Origin: an uncultured Gammaproteobacteria bacterium
Lineage (GTDB): Bacteria; Pseudomonadota; Gammaproteobacteria; Pseudomonadales; Pseudohongiellaceae
Reading direction: 5' to 3'
Length of the DNA: 5,102 nt
Assembly (NCBI GenBank): GCA_903926285.1
Contig: CAIYIP010000243.1
Location: forward strand, 1-5,102
The notes under the pieces are model-generated. The model made no database searches. It was not told the origin of the DNA and was given only the letters and a program-made list of their open reading frames with translations. The position numbers were made by a program, and so were the translations under genes. Below are positions 1 through 5,102 of this stretch, one piece after another. Numbering within the stretch: position 1 is the stretch's first letter; the number at the start of each line of letters is the position of its first letter.

Positions 1-1
1 C

Positions 2-559
2 AACGTCGAACAGGCTGAATTTGTGGTATTGAAATCAGCTGACATTCCGTCATTACTGATTGAATCCGGCTACATCACCAATCCGGAAGACGCCAAAAAT
101 CTCGATTCTCCAGCATGGCGCGAGCGTTTTGCCGGCGCTGTTGTTACTGGCATAACCAGCTGGTTCTCCGAACGTCCGCCCCGCGGGACACTGGTCGCCT
201 GGGAAAAAGCTAATGGCGATGATGATCAGCCACAGGCCACACCAGGCAGCTATGTCGTCAGGCGCGGCGATACGCTCTCGGAACTTGCCGATGGTTTTGG
301 GGTTTCAATGGCAGAGCTCAAAAAAGCCAACAATATGAATTCCTCGACCGTACAGCTTGGCCAGACGCTGAAAATTCCTGGAGCGGCCGCAACTGAACCT
401 GCAGAAACGGTTTTTATTGAGCACAAAATTTCACGCGGCGAAACCCTTTCCGAAATCGCCACCAGCTACTCAGTCTCCATGGCCCGCATCCGTGAATCGA
501 ATCAGTTAAAGAGTGATAACATACGGGTTGGTCAGGTTCTCAAAATCCCAACAGGTTAA
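2..559 (+). CDS. amiB: N-acetylmuramoyl-L-alanine amidase AmiB, 3' part (end of Amidase_3 domain plus two LysM repeats)
   Basis: This is the C-terminal 185 residues of a periplasmic zinc amidase that cuts the bond between N-acetylmuramic acid and the stem peptide and helps separate daughter cells. The reading frame is open from base 2, so the gene starts left of the window. The first visible residues contain the Amidase_3 end motif IPSLLIESGYITNP; the Glu of LIES (codon 62-64) matches the family's last catalytic Glu. After a short acidic linker come two LysM repeats (about 251-379 and 419-550), each with a GDTLSE/GETLSE start and a GQTLKIP/GQVLKIP end; LysM binds peptidoglycan glycan. LysM repeats at the C-terminus occur in AmiB of pseudomonads and vibrios but not in E. 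coli AmiB. The stop codon is directly followed by the mutL start, which supports amiB rather than amiA or amiC. The zinc-binding His/Glu residues lie outside the window and cannot be checked. Confidence 0.93.
   Translation, partial: NVEQAEFVVLKSADIPSLLIESGYITNPEDAKNLDSPAWRERFAGAVVTGITSWFSERPPRGTLVAWEKANGDDDQPQATPGSYVVRRGDTLSELADGFGVSMAELKKANNMNSSTVQLGQTLKIPGAAATEPAETVFIEHKISRGETLSEIATSYSVSMARIRESNQLKSDNIRVGQVLKIPTG
251..379 (+). other. LysM domain 1 of AmiB
   Basis: About 43 residues from YVVRRGDTLSELA to GQTLKIP. It has the usual LysM pattern: a Y.V..GDTL start, a hydrophobic helix with the AELKKANN turn, and a closing LGQ.LKIP strand. It should hold the amidase on septal peptidoglycan. Confidence 0.88.
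419..550 (+). other. LysM domain 2 of AmiB
   Basis: About 44 residues from FIEHKISRGETLSEIA to VGQVLKIP, ending two codons before the stop. It is clearly homologous to the first repeat (SVSMARIRESNQL against GVSMAELKKANNM) but well diverged, so the duplication is old. Confidence 0.88.
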
Positions 560-2401
560 GTGTCTCTACTCCACCCCGTCAGAATCCAGCTTCTCAGCCA
601 GCGCCTCTCCAATCAGATTGCTGCTGGAGAAGTGGTTGAACGCCCGGCTTCCGTAGTCAAGGAACTGCTCGAAAACAGTCTTGATGCCCAGGCCGACCGT
701 ATCGAAATCGATCTCGAACAGGGCGGCATCAAGCTGATTCGTGTGCGCGATAACGGCGTTGGTGTCGACAAGGATGATCTGCCGCTCGCCCTCAGTCGCC
801 ATGCCACCAGCAAGATCAGCACACTCGACGACCTCGAAAAAATTGTGAGCCTTGGTTTTCGCGGCGAAGCGCTCGCCAGCATCAGTTCAGTTTCGCGTTT
901 GTGTTTTATCTCCCGTACCCAGCCTGCTGATGCAGCCTGGCAAGTCGAAACCGAAGGTCGCGACATGGTTTCCACGATCAGTCCCGCGGCCCACCCCGCA
1001 GGTACCTGCGTGGAAGTGCGAGACCTGTTTTTCAACACCCCCGCGCGCCGCAAGTTCTTGCGCACCGAACAAACTGAATTCCAGCGCATAGAAGACATCG
1101 TCAAACGCCTGGCGTTAAGTCGTTACGATGTAGGTTTTGTGCTGCAGCATAACCAGCGCGTGATCCATCGTTACGACAAAGCTCTCAGCGATGCCGAAAA
1201 ACAACGCCGCGTGGCACAGGTATGTGGCCCTGCGTTTGTCGAGAATTCGGTGTTTATCAATTTCGAGAGAAACGGCTTCAAACTTTGGGGCTGGGTATCG
1301 CAACCGACGTTTTCACGCAGCCAGGCCGACCTGCAGTATTTTTACGTCAATGGCCGCGTGATCCGCGACAAGCTCGTTAGCCATGCGATCAAGCAGGCTT
1401 ATCGCGATGTGTTGTTCCATGGCCGCCATCCTGCGTTTGTACTGTACCTCGAACTCAATGCCACCTTGGTAGACGTGAATGTGCACCCAACCAAACATGA
1501 AGTGCGCTTTCGCGACAGCCGGCTCGTGCATGATTTCCTGTTCAGTGCCCTGCACCGAGCCTTGGCCGAAGTCAGACCCCAGGATCGGCTCGACAAGAAT
1601 CTTCCGGATGATAACCAGCCGTTCATGGAGAATAGCGCCAGCACTGGCACCTTCAACGGCCAGGAACGTATGCCACTCTATTCCCCCGGGACACTTTCCT
1701 ATCCAAGCGGACAGCAACACAGCAATGCTTCAGCAATGCAAATTCGTAATCAGTTGGCGAGTTATGACAGCTTCCGTACAAGTCCAGGTACACCTCTACC
1801 CGAATCACCTGCTGATATCCCGCCACTCGGTTACGCCATCGCGCAACTGCATGGCATCTACATTCTTGCGCAAAACGCCCAGGGCTTGATCGTGATCGAC
1901 ATGCATGCAGCTCACGAGCGCATCACATACGAGCATATGAAAACAGCGGCCGAAAGCGACGGCATCAGGGCACAACCTCTGTTGGTGCCTCTGGCGGTAG
2001 CAGTGAGTGAAAGTGAAGCAGACTGCGCAGAAAGCTGCCAGGAGCAACTTGCCGAGCTTGGCTTGCGCGTCGAAAGAATGGGTCCCGAACTACTGAGTAT
2101 TCGCCAGATTCCAGTCATCCTCAAAAATGCCAACTCAGAGCAACTGCTGCGCGATGTACTGTCCGATATCGCCGAACATGGCACCAGCGATCGTATTGAA
2201 GCGAAGCGTGATGAGCTGCTGTCGACAATGGCTTGTCATGGCTCGGTACGCGCCAATCGCCAGCTCACTATTCCCGAAATGAATTCATTACTACGCGACA
2301 TGGAACACACCGAACGCAGTGGCCAGTGTAATCATGGCCGACCAACGTGGGTGTTGTTGTCAGTTGCCGATCTGGACAGGATGTTTCTGAGGGGTCAATA
2401 A
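560..2401 (+). CDS. mutL: DNA mismatch repair protein MutL, endonuclease type
   Basis: This 613-residue protein couples mismatch recognition by MutS to strand removal. The N-terminal GHKL ATPase shows NQIAAGEVVERPASVVKE with catalytic E35 and Mg-ligand N39, then DNGVGV (64-69), RHATSKI (80-86) and GFRGEALASI (99-108). The transducer domain ends near residue 335 after NVHPTKHEVRF. A polar linker (about 340-420) leads to the C-terminal dimer domain. That domain has D447-M-H-A(X)2-E453(X)4-E458, the beta-clamp motif QPLLVPL (472-478), ACHGSVRA (558-565) and CNHGRP (590-595). These metal-site motifs are known from nicking MutL proteins of bacteria without MutH; E. coli MutL lacks them. The GTG start is the only reasonable one: it follows the amiB stop with no gap and gives the usual RIQLLS.RL.NQIAAGE start. 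Only a weak CAGG (552-555) precedes it, so translation is probably coupled to amiB. Length and motifs are intact. Confidence 0.98.
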   Translation: MSLLHPVRIQLLSQRLSNQIAAGEVVERPASVVKELLENSLDAQADRIEIDLEQGGIKLIRVRDNGVGVDKDDLPLALSRHATSKISTLDDLEKIVSLGFRGEALASISSVSRLCFISRTQPADAAWQVETEGRDMVSTISPAAHPAGTCVEVRDLFFNTPARRKFLRTEQTEFQRIEDIVKRLALSRYDVGFVLQHNQRVIHRYDKALSDAEKQRRVAQVCGPAFVENSVFINFERNGFKLWGWVSQPTFSRSQADLQYFYVNGRVIRDKLVSHAIKQAYRDVLFHGRHPAFVLYLELNATLVDVNVHPTKHEVRFRDSRLVHDFLFSALHRALAEVRPQDRLDKNLPDDNQPFMENSASTGTFNGQERMPLYSPGTLSYPSGQQHSNASAMQIRNQLASYDSFRTSPGTPLPESPADIPPLGYAIAQLHGIYILAQNAQGLIVIDMHAAHERITYEHMKTAAESDGIRAQPLLVPLAVAVSESEADCAESCQEQLAELGLRVERMGPELLSIRQIPVILKNANSEQLLRDVLSDIAEHGTSDRIEAKRDELLSTMACHGSVRANRQLTIPEMNSLLRDMEHTERSGQCNHGRPTWVLLSVADLDRMFLRGQ

Positions 2402-2544
2402 AGCGAATAGTGGGCTTGGTGCTGATTTTGTCTGCACCTTGGTTGACGCTGCTGGTTGAAGCCGCTATCTGAATCATACTGATTTTACGGCTTGTCTTCT
2501 GCCTGCTAATGCATGTCTCTGTTTCGCGAATCGTCATGAAACGT

Positions 2545-2601
2545 TCATACCACCATTGCTGCCAAATATAATGCCAGAAATATCACTGCCCAATTTAACA
2601 T
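2545..2601 (-). CDS. 18-residue hydrophobic peptide; possible decayed DUF1328 protein or true small membrane protein
   Basis: The minus strand encodes MLNWAVIFLALYLAAMVV and then TGA. The start has an excellent Shine-Dalgarno, GGAGAG at 2609-2614, seven bases upstream. The first nine residues match the typical opening of DUF1328 (YtjA-like) membrane proteins, which are normally about 50-60 residues and continue through a glycine-rich loop into a second helix. No such continuation is visible in any frame downstream, so one reading is a truncated DUF1328 gene. The other is a genuine one-helix micropeptide; size and hydrophobicity are like Ibs-type toxins, but there is no sequence evidence for that. 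The ORF faces away from the LigD remnant's start and lies 3' of it on the same strand. The start signal is well supported; the function is not known. Confidence 0.4.
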   Translation of the reverse strand: MLNWAVIFLALYLAAMVV

Positions 2602-2689
2602 GGCGTTTCTCTCCACCGGTGTAACGACAACTCGTAAACTCGTTTTCCAGACTAAGTTCTGCACGCCACTCAATGCGACGGTTAAGCCA

Positions 2690-2717
2690 ATAATAGAAAT
2701 TCATCAAAATTCAACAA
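2690..2717 (-). promoter_or_regulatory. Possible sigma70 promoter for the 18-codon ORF
   Basis: Read on the minus strand, TTGTTG (2712-2717), a 16-base spacer and TATTAT (2690-2695, five of six consensus bases) form a plausible -35/-10 pair. Transcription would begin near 2683, giving an untranslated leader of about 80 bases before the ATG at 2601. The -35 is weak (three of six) and the surroundings are AT-rich, so a chance match is possible. Confidence 0.27.
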
Positions 2718-2718
2718 A
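2699..2718 (+). repeat. Tandem decamer ATTCA(T/A)CAAA x2
   Basis: Two adjoining 10-base units, ATTCATCAAA and ATTCAACAAA, differ at one position. They are exactly one helical turn apart and cover the spacer and -35 of the putative minus-strand promoter. Such an arrangement could be a regulator site, but two copies in AT-rich DNA may also arise by chance. Confidence 0.45.
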
Positions 2719-2825
2719 TTGAGTATTAACGCAAGCACTAGTCAAGCCGAATAAAAATTATTGTTGTTACGACAGTTTGGAAATTTTACCTGCAACTACC
2801 TTTTTTATATTACTGTCTGAATCAG

Positions 2826-3053
2826 TTACCGATGGACGTCTGGTTGTAAAATGGATTCAGGTTTTTTCAGCGATGTTCTCAAGACTTCAGCAATCTTTTG
2901 CTGATCTATAGTTCGCGTTAAAACTCCCTGCCATAGATCACCCTCTCTTTTAACCCTCGCCATGGTCGTCTGGAGATTAAAATCCCTGGGGTCGAGTTTT
3001 GAGCTCACTTCTTCCCAGTGCAGAGGCTTGGAAATCCCGGGATAGTTGCTGAA
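2826..3053 (-). pseudogene. 3' remnant of a LigD-type NHEJ DNA polymerase (primase-polymerase domain)
   Basis: The minus-strand frame reads ISKPLHWEEV, then LDPRDFNLQTTMARVKREGD and LWQGVLTR, before a TAA stop at 2826-2828. This is the recognisable end of the LigD polymerase domain, whose family pattern is roughly G..VS.PL.W.EV...LDP..F.I.T...R....GDL+..VL. LigD works with Ku in bacterial non-homologous end joining; its polymerase domain fills gaps at broken ends. Only about 70 residues remain of a domain of nearly 300. The frame is closed by a TGA at 3102-3104, similarity fades above about 3050, and a plus-strand gene begins at 3176, so the 5' portion is gone. A GTG at 3008 could start a 60-codon ORF, but it would begin in mid-domain. 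The stop seems natural for a protein ending with this domain. I read it as a dead gene; assignment rests on motif recall, not an alignment. Confidence 0.66.
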
Positions 3054-3175
3054 GAGTTGCGGATGATCTGCCTCACGCCTGAAATAATCAGCCGGGATAC
3101 TTCATGTTTATGCCTTAACAAAGCAGCAGGCGACTGTTACGCTCTGTACTCGTCCAGTCTGATGAAGAAGCAAGA

Positions 3176-3865
3176 ATGCTACCAAAAGAGGAAGTTCCCG
3201 AAGTCCAGCAACCGCAATATATTAATCTGACAAGATGGATCGGCGTTTTTCTAAAGGCAACCATCGGCATCGGTGCTCTGATGCTTTTGCTTGGAGGCAA
3301 TTACCAGGCCGCCTTCGAGTCACTTACCATCATGCTTGTTACCTTTCTCCCAATCATGACGGCGCGTTATTTTCATATCAGAATTCCACTCGAATTCGAC
3401 ACGACTGCTGTCATCTTCATCTATATGTCGCTGTTCCTTGGTGAGGCGCAAAATTTTTATCTTCGTTTCTGGTGGTGGGATCTTGTGCTTCATTCAGGCG
3501 CTGGTTTTCTGGTCGGCATCACGGGATTTCTGCTGGTATACGTAATAAACCAGAATAGAAGAATTGATATGCATCTTACGCCCGGATTTATCGCGCTGTT
3601 CGCGTTCATGTTTGCATTGGGCTTTGGCTCGCTCTGGGAAATTTTCGAATTTACGATGGACAGTTTTTTTGGCCTGAACATGCAGAAGTCAGGTCTTGTC
3701 GATACCATGTGGGATCTCATCGTCAATGGCATAAGCGCGTTGACCATATCTTTACTCGGTTACGGTTATCTCAAAACTGCTGGCGACGACTCCTTTCTCG
3801 AACAGGTGATCCAGAGATTCATCATTGCAAACCCCAGGATTTTCCGCAAAAGACGGCCCCGCTGA
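3176..3865 (+). CDS. Six-helix integral membrane protein, DUF2238/YjdF-like
   Basis: This 229-residue protein has six likely membrane helices, at about residues 21-41, 46-63, 72-90, 101-125, 136-159 and 177-199. Its ends are short and its C-terminus is basic (FRKRRPR). Charged residues inside or beside the helices form the pattern expected of the DUF2238/YjdF membrane family: WWDLVLHSGAG (D102, H106), GSLWEIFEF (E155, E158) and DTMWDLIVN (D176, D180). Their conservation suggests a metal site, ion site or catalytic centre within the membrane, but no function is established that I know of. The ATG is preceded by only a purine-rich GAAGAAG. The next in-frame Met (35) falls inside helix 1, so this start is preferred. 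It is the first gene of a tight pair with the phosphatase-like gene 3 bases downstream and is divergent from the LigD remnant. Membrane topology is confident; family assignment is moderate. Confidence 0.85.
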   Translation: MLPKEEVPEVQQPQYINLTRWIGVFLKATIGIGALMLLLGGNYQAAFESLTIMLVTFLPIMTARYFHIRIPLEFDTTAVIFIYMSLFLGEAQNFYLRFWWWDLVLHSGAGFLVGITGFLLVYVINQNRRIDMHLTPGFIALFAFMFALGFGSLWEIFEFTMDSFFGLNMQKSGLVDTMWDLIVNGISALTISLLGYGYLKTAGDDSFLEQVIQRFIIANPRIFRKRRPR

Positions 3866-3868
3866 TTC

Positions 3869-4618
3869 ATGCAGTTAAGCTTACTTACGTACAACATTCA
3901 TAAAGGCTTCACGAGCGGCAACCGCAGCTTTGTGCTGCCCAAAATCAGGGAACTGATACGTGAAGCCAATGTGGACCTGGTGTTCCTGCAGGAAGTTACA
4001 GGTGCCCACGATGGCCATGCCAGCAAAATCAGCAACTGGCCTGCTGCTTCCCAGTTTGAATTTCTGGCTGACGAGGTGTGGACTCATTACGCTTACGGCA
4101 AGAATGCTATTCTCGATACCAGCCATCATGGCAACGCCATACTCAGCAAGTATCCCTTCGCCGAGTGGGCCAACATCAATGTCTCGCTGTTCAAGAAGGC
4201 GAGCCGCAGCCTGTTACACGGCACTTTGCAACTTCCCGGAACAACTACACGCGTGCATGTGTTGTGTGTACATTTCGGTTTGCTGGGTTTTGAACGCAAG
4301 GGCCAGATCTTTGCACTCAACCGGCATCTGGCAACAATTCGCGAGCATCATGAAGCTATTATCATTGCAGGCGATTTTAATGACTGGACCAGCCGCCAGG
4401 TGAATCGTTATCTTGACCCTGCACTCGGCCTGCAGGAAGTTTTCATGCAAAGCCAGAAGCGCCATGCGAAAACCTTTCCTGCACACTATCCGCTTTTCTG
4501 TGTCGACCGCATTTACTACAGCGGCCTCACACTGGAATCCTGTCAATCCCTCAATGGCAAAAACTGGCAGGAGCTTTCTGACCATGTGCCTCTGCAGGCC
4601 ACTTTCACGGTGGCGTGA
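3869..4618 (+). CDS. ybhP: Endonuclease/exonuclease/phosphatase family protein, YbhP-like
   Basis: This 249-residue protein belongs to the Mg-dependent EEP superfamily (DNase I, AP endonuclease and phosphodiesterase fold). In order it shows TYNIHKGF (N9), FLQEVTGAH (metal-ligand E42), YGKNAI and HHGNAILSKYP (78-96), VHFGL (H135), GDFNDW (D169, N171), VDRIYY (D213) and LSDHVPL (D238, H239), so the catalytic set is complete. NIHKGF, QEV.GAH, HHGNA.LS and DRIY are features of the YbhP branch, which in E. coli sits beside the cardiolipin synthase gene clsB; no clsB is visible here. There is no signal peptide, so it probably acts in the cytoplasm, on a phosphodiester substrate that is not established. 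The ATG is 3 bases after the preceding stop and has no clear Shine-Dalgarno, indicating translational coupling with the membrane protein gene. The length is normal for the family. Confidence 0.93.
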   Translation: MQLSLLTYNIHKGFTSGNRSFVLPKIRELIREANVDLVFLQEVTGAHDGHASKISNWPAASQFEFLADEVWTHYAYGKNAILDTSHHGNAILSKYPFAEWANINVSLFKKASRSLLHGTLQLPGTTTRVHVLCVHFGLLGFERKGQIFALNRHLATIREHHEAIIIAGDFNDWTSRQVNRYLDPALGLQEVFMQSQKRHAKTFPAHYPLFCVDRIYYSGLTLESCQSLNGKNWQELSDHVPLQATFTVA

Positions 4619-4628
4619 CAAACCTGCT

Positions 4629-4643
4629 GCGTATTTTTTACGC
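4629..4643. repeat. Short inverted repeat GCGTA-TTTTT-TACGC
   Basis: A 5-bp perfect stem with a five-T loop lies 11 bases after the ybhP-like stop. The T run is inside the loop rather than after the stem, so this is not a standard intrinsic terminator. It may protect the 3' end of the message or be incidental. Confidence 0.3.
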
Positions 4644-4737
4644 GTGTAGTTATTGCCTGCCTCAAACCTGAGTGTAAATAATTTGCACAGCAGCACACTC
4701 ATTGGCACATTTTTTCTGACTCCAGCTTTCACTCTGC

Positions 4738-4767
4738 GCGGCATGCGGCAATTTTCTGGGCGGCATG
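4738..4767 (+). repeat. GCGGCATG direct repeat upstream of the SodC-like gene
   Basis: GCGGCATG occurs at 4738-4745 and 4760-4767, 22 bases apart (two helical turns), with a partial GCGGCA at 4745-4750 between them. The pair lies 65-94 bases before the downstream start codon, where an operator could be. No matching promoter consensus was recognised nearby. Confidence 0.3.
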
Positions 4768-4817
4768 GATGTTGCGTGTACGGTAGGTAACGGGAGGAAC
4801 GCCTTCTCTAAAACTGC

Positions 4818-4824
4818 AAAGGAA
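4818..4824 (+). promoter_or_regulatory. Ribosome binding site that decides the start of the SodC-like gene
   Basis: AAAGGAA lies seven bases from the ATG at 4832, ideal spacing for that start. A competing ATG at 4825, in the frame that is open to the window edge, touches this site directly and is too close to be used well. This supports initiation in the signal-peptide frame. Confidence 0.6.
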
Positions 4825-4831
4825 ATGCGTC

Positions 4832-5102
4832 ATGAATTCACATCAGAAACATCTAAAAACGCGCGTAATTTCCGCTTTTATATTGCTGACTGCTGGTGGC
4901 AGAGGCGAAGATTCAGCCGGCAATACTTCGCAAGCTGCGCTGCGTTACAGGAAAATGCTACTGCACCCGGGGATACATGTACTGCCCAACCCACTGCAGG
5001 CAACCAGACCTCGAGCATGGCGGCGCATCTTCAAACAGACGCTGAGCAACCCGGAATCAGGGTCGCAGGCAAGATCATCAACCTCACTCCTGGAGCCCAT
5101 GG
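4832..5102 (+). CDS. Exported Cu/Zn superoxide dismutase-like protein, 5' part, with an apparent 5-base frameshift
   Basis: From the ATG with the best ribosome binding site, the first residues (MNSHQKHLKTRVISAF, then ILLTAGG) form a plausible signal peptide with a basic start and hydrophobic core. Past about 4944 the convincing protein sequence is in the +2 frame: ALQENATAPGDTC, PTAGN, then GIRVAGKIINLTPGAHG at the window edge. That is the usual lead-in to the copper-ligand segment (GLTPG.HGFHIH) of periplasmic Cu/Zn superoxide dismutases, which convert superoxide to peroxide and oxygen. CTGCG is duplicated at 4935-4944; dropping one copy joins the frames as SQAALQENA. The start frame also stays open to the edge but becomes arginine-rich and featureless (YRKMLL...RPRAWRR). 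Another possibility is an unbroken ORF from the ATG at 4825, but its N-terminus has no export signal. Copper ligands lie outside the window, so the enzyme call is moderate; the gene may be inactive, or the duplication a sequencing error. Confidence 0.55.
   Translation, partial: MNSHQKHLKTRVISAFILLTAGGRGEDSAGNTSQAALRYRKMLLHPGIHVLPNPLQATRPRAWRRIFKQTLSNPESGSQARSSTSLLEPM
4935..4944 (+). repeat. CTGCG tandem duplication at the frameshift
   Basis: Two adjoining copies of CTGCG (4935-4939 and 4940-4944) lie where the signal-peptide frame must switch to the mature-protein frame. The extra five bases shift by two, exactly the offset seen between the two frames. Confidence 0.7.

Larger units (their letters stand above)
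2402..2825. other. AT-rich spacer after mutL, without a normal-sized gene
   Basis: Between mutL and the LigD remnant I see no gene of ordinary size on either strand. The region holds a hydrophobic open run that crosses the mutL stop (2398-2472, plus strand), an 18-codon hydrophobic ORF with a good ribosome binding site (2545-2601, minus strand), and a promoter-like element with a tandem decamer (2690-2718). By hand count, 2701-2820 is about 31% GC, far below mutL. Gammaproteobacterial mutL is usually followed at once by miaA, which is not here. The stretch therefore looks like a rearrangement scar or accessory insertion. Confidence 0.6.

Noticed and set aside
613..1104. 163-codon minus-strand ORF inside mutL
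   Set aside because: It is antisense to the most conserved part of the MutL ATPase domain, shows no recognisable domain and is rich in Ser/Arg, as expected from a shadow frame.
2418..2438. Hairpin GGTGC-N11-GCACC after mutL as a terminator
   Set aside because: The stem is only 5 bp with a long loop and no T run follows; it is too weak to call.
3057..3085. TTGCGG-N17-TGAAAT as promoter of the membrane protein gene
   Set aside because: Spacing is ideal but both boxes are poor matches and the site lies within the LigD remnant; not strong enough to list.
3018..3230. 70-codon plus-strand ORF from ATG-less start region into the membrane protein gene
   Set aside because: It overlaps the LigD remnant and the start of the membrane protein in another frame, with no motif and a cysteine-rich, irregular composition.
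4670..4715. GAGTGT/ACACTC inverted repeat followed by six T as terminator of the ybhP unit
   Set aside because: The loop is 19 bases and nine bases separate the stem from the T run, so it does not fit an intrinsic terminator.
4214..4744. 176-codon minus-strand ORF across ybhP and the following spacer
   Set aside because: It lies mostly opposite the conserved C-terminal half of the YbhP-like gene, has no recognisable motif and has no convincing ribosome binding site.
4792..4797. GGGAGG as a ribosome binding site
   Set aside because: No start codon follows within the normal spacing; the AAAGGAA at 4818-4824 serves the downstream gene better.
1..5102. CRISPR arrays, tRNA/rRNA genes, insertion sequences or integrase genes
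   Set aside because: No repeat-spacer pattern, no cloverleaf or rRNA segment, and no transposase or recombinase motif was seen on either strand.

Overview
The window looks like chromosomal DNA of a gammaproteobacterium. The main reason is the amiB-mutL pair at the left end: a cell-wall amidase with C-terminal LysM repeats abuts a MutL of the endonuclease type (DMHA(X)2E(X)4E plus ACHGSVRA and CNHGRP). That is the arrangement of MutH-less gammaproteobacteria such as pseudomonads rather than of Escherichia. Base composition is moderate in the genes and drops to about 31% GC by hand count in 2701-2820. No species can be named from the sequence.

Layout. Positions 2-559 hold the 3' part of amiB: the end of the catalytic domain and two LysM repeats. 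mutL (560-2401) begins at the base after the amiB stop. The usual next gene, miaA, is absent. In its place is a non-operonic stretch of about 770 bases (2402-3175). On the minus strand this stretch carries the 3' remnant of a LigD-type (NHEJ) DNA polymerase domain (about 2826-3053) and an 18-codon hydrophobic ORF with a very good ribosome binding site (2545-2601). The ORF resembles the beginning of a DUF1328 small membrane protein.

A plus-strand two-gene unit follows: a six-helix membrane protein of the DUF2238/YjdF type (3176-3865) and, 3 bases later, a YbhP-type endonuclease/exonuclease/phosphatase protein (3869-4618). After a 200-base gap, an exported protein resembling Cu/Zn superoxide dismutase starts at 4832 and runs off the right edge. 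Its signal peptide and its mature part lie in different frames, and a 5-base tandem duplication (CTGCG x2, 4935-4944) accounts exactly for the shift.

Functionally, the left part is cell-wall cleavage at division plus mismatch repair. The middle is a decayed DNA-repair or stress islet inserted where miaA-hfq would be expected. The right part is a membrane/phosphodiesterase pair and a probable periplasmic antioxidant enzyme. No complete new system is visible. The points most worth a second look are the LigD remnant, the duplication-driven frameshift and the short hydrophobic ORF with its promoter-like repeats.
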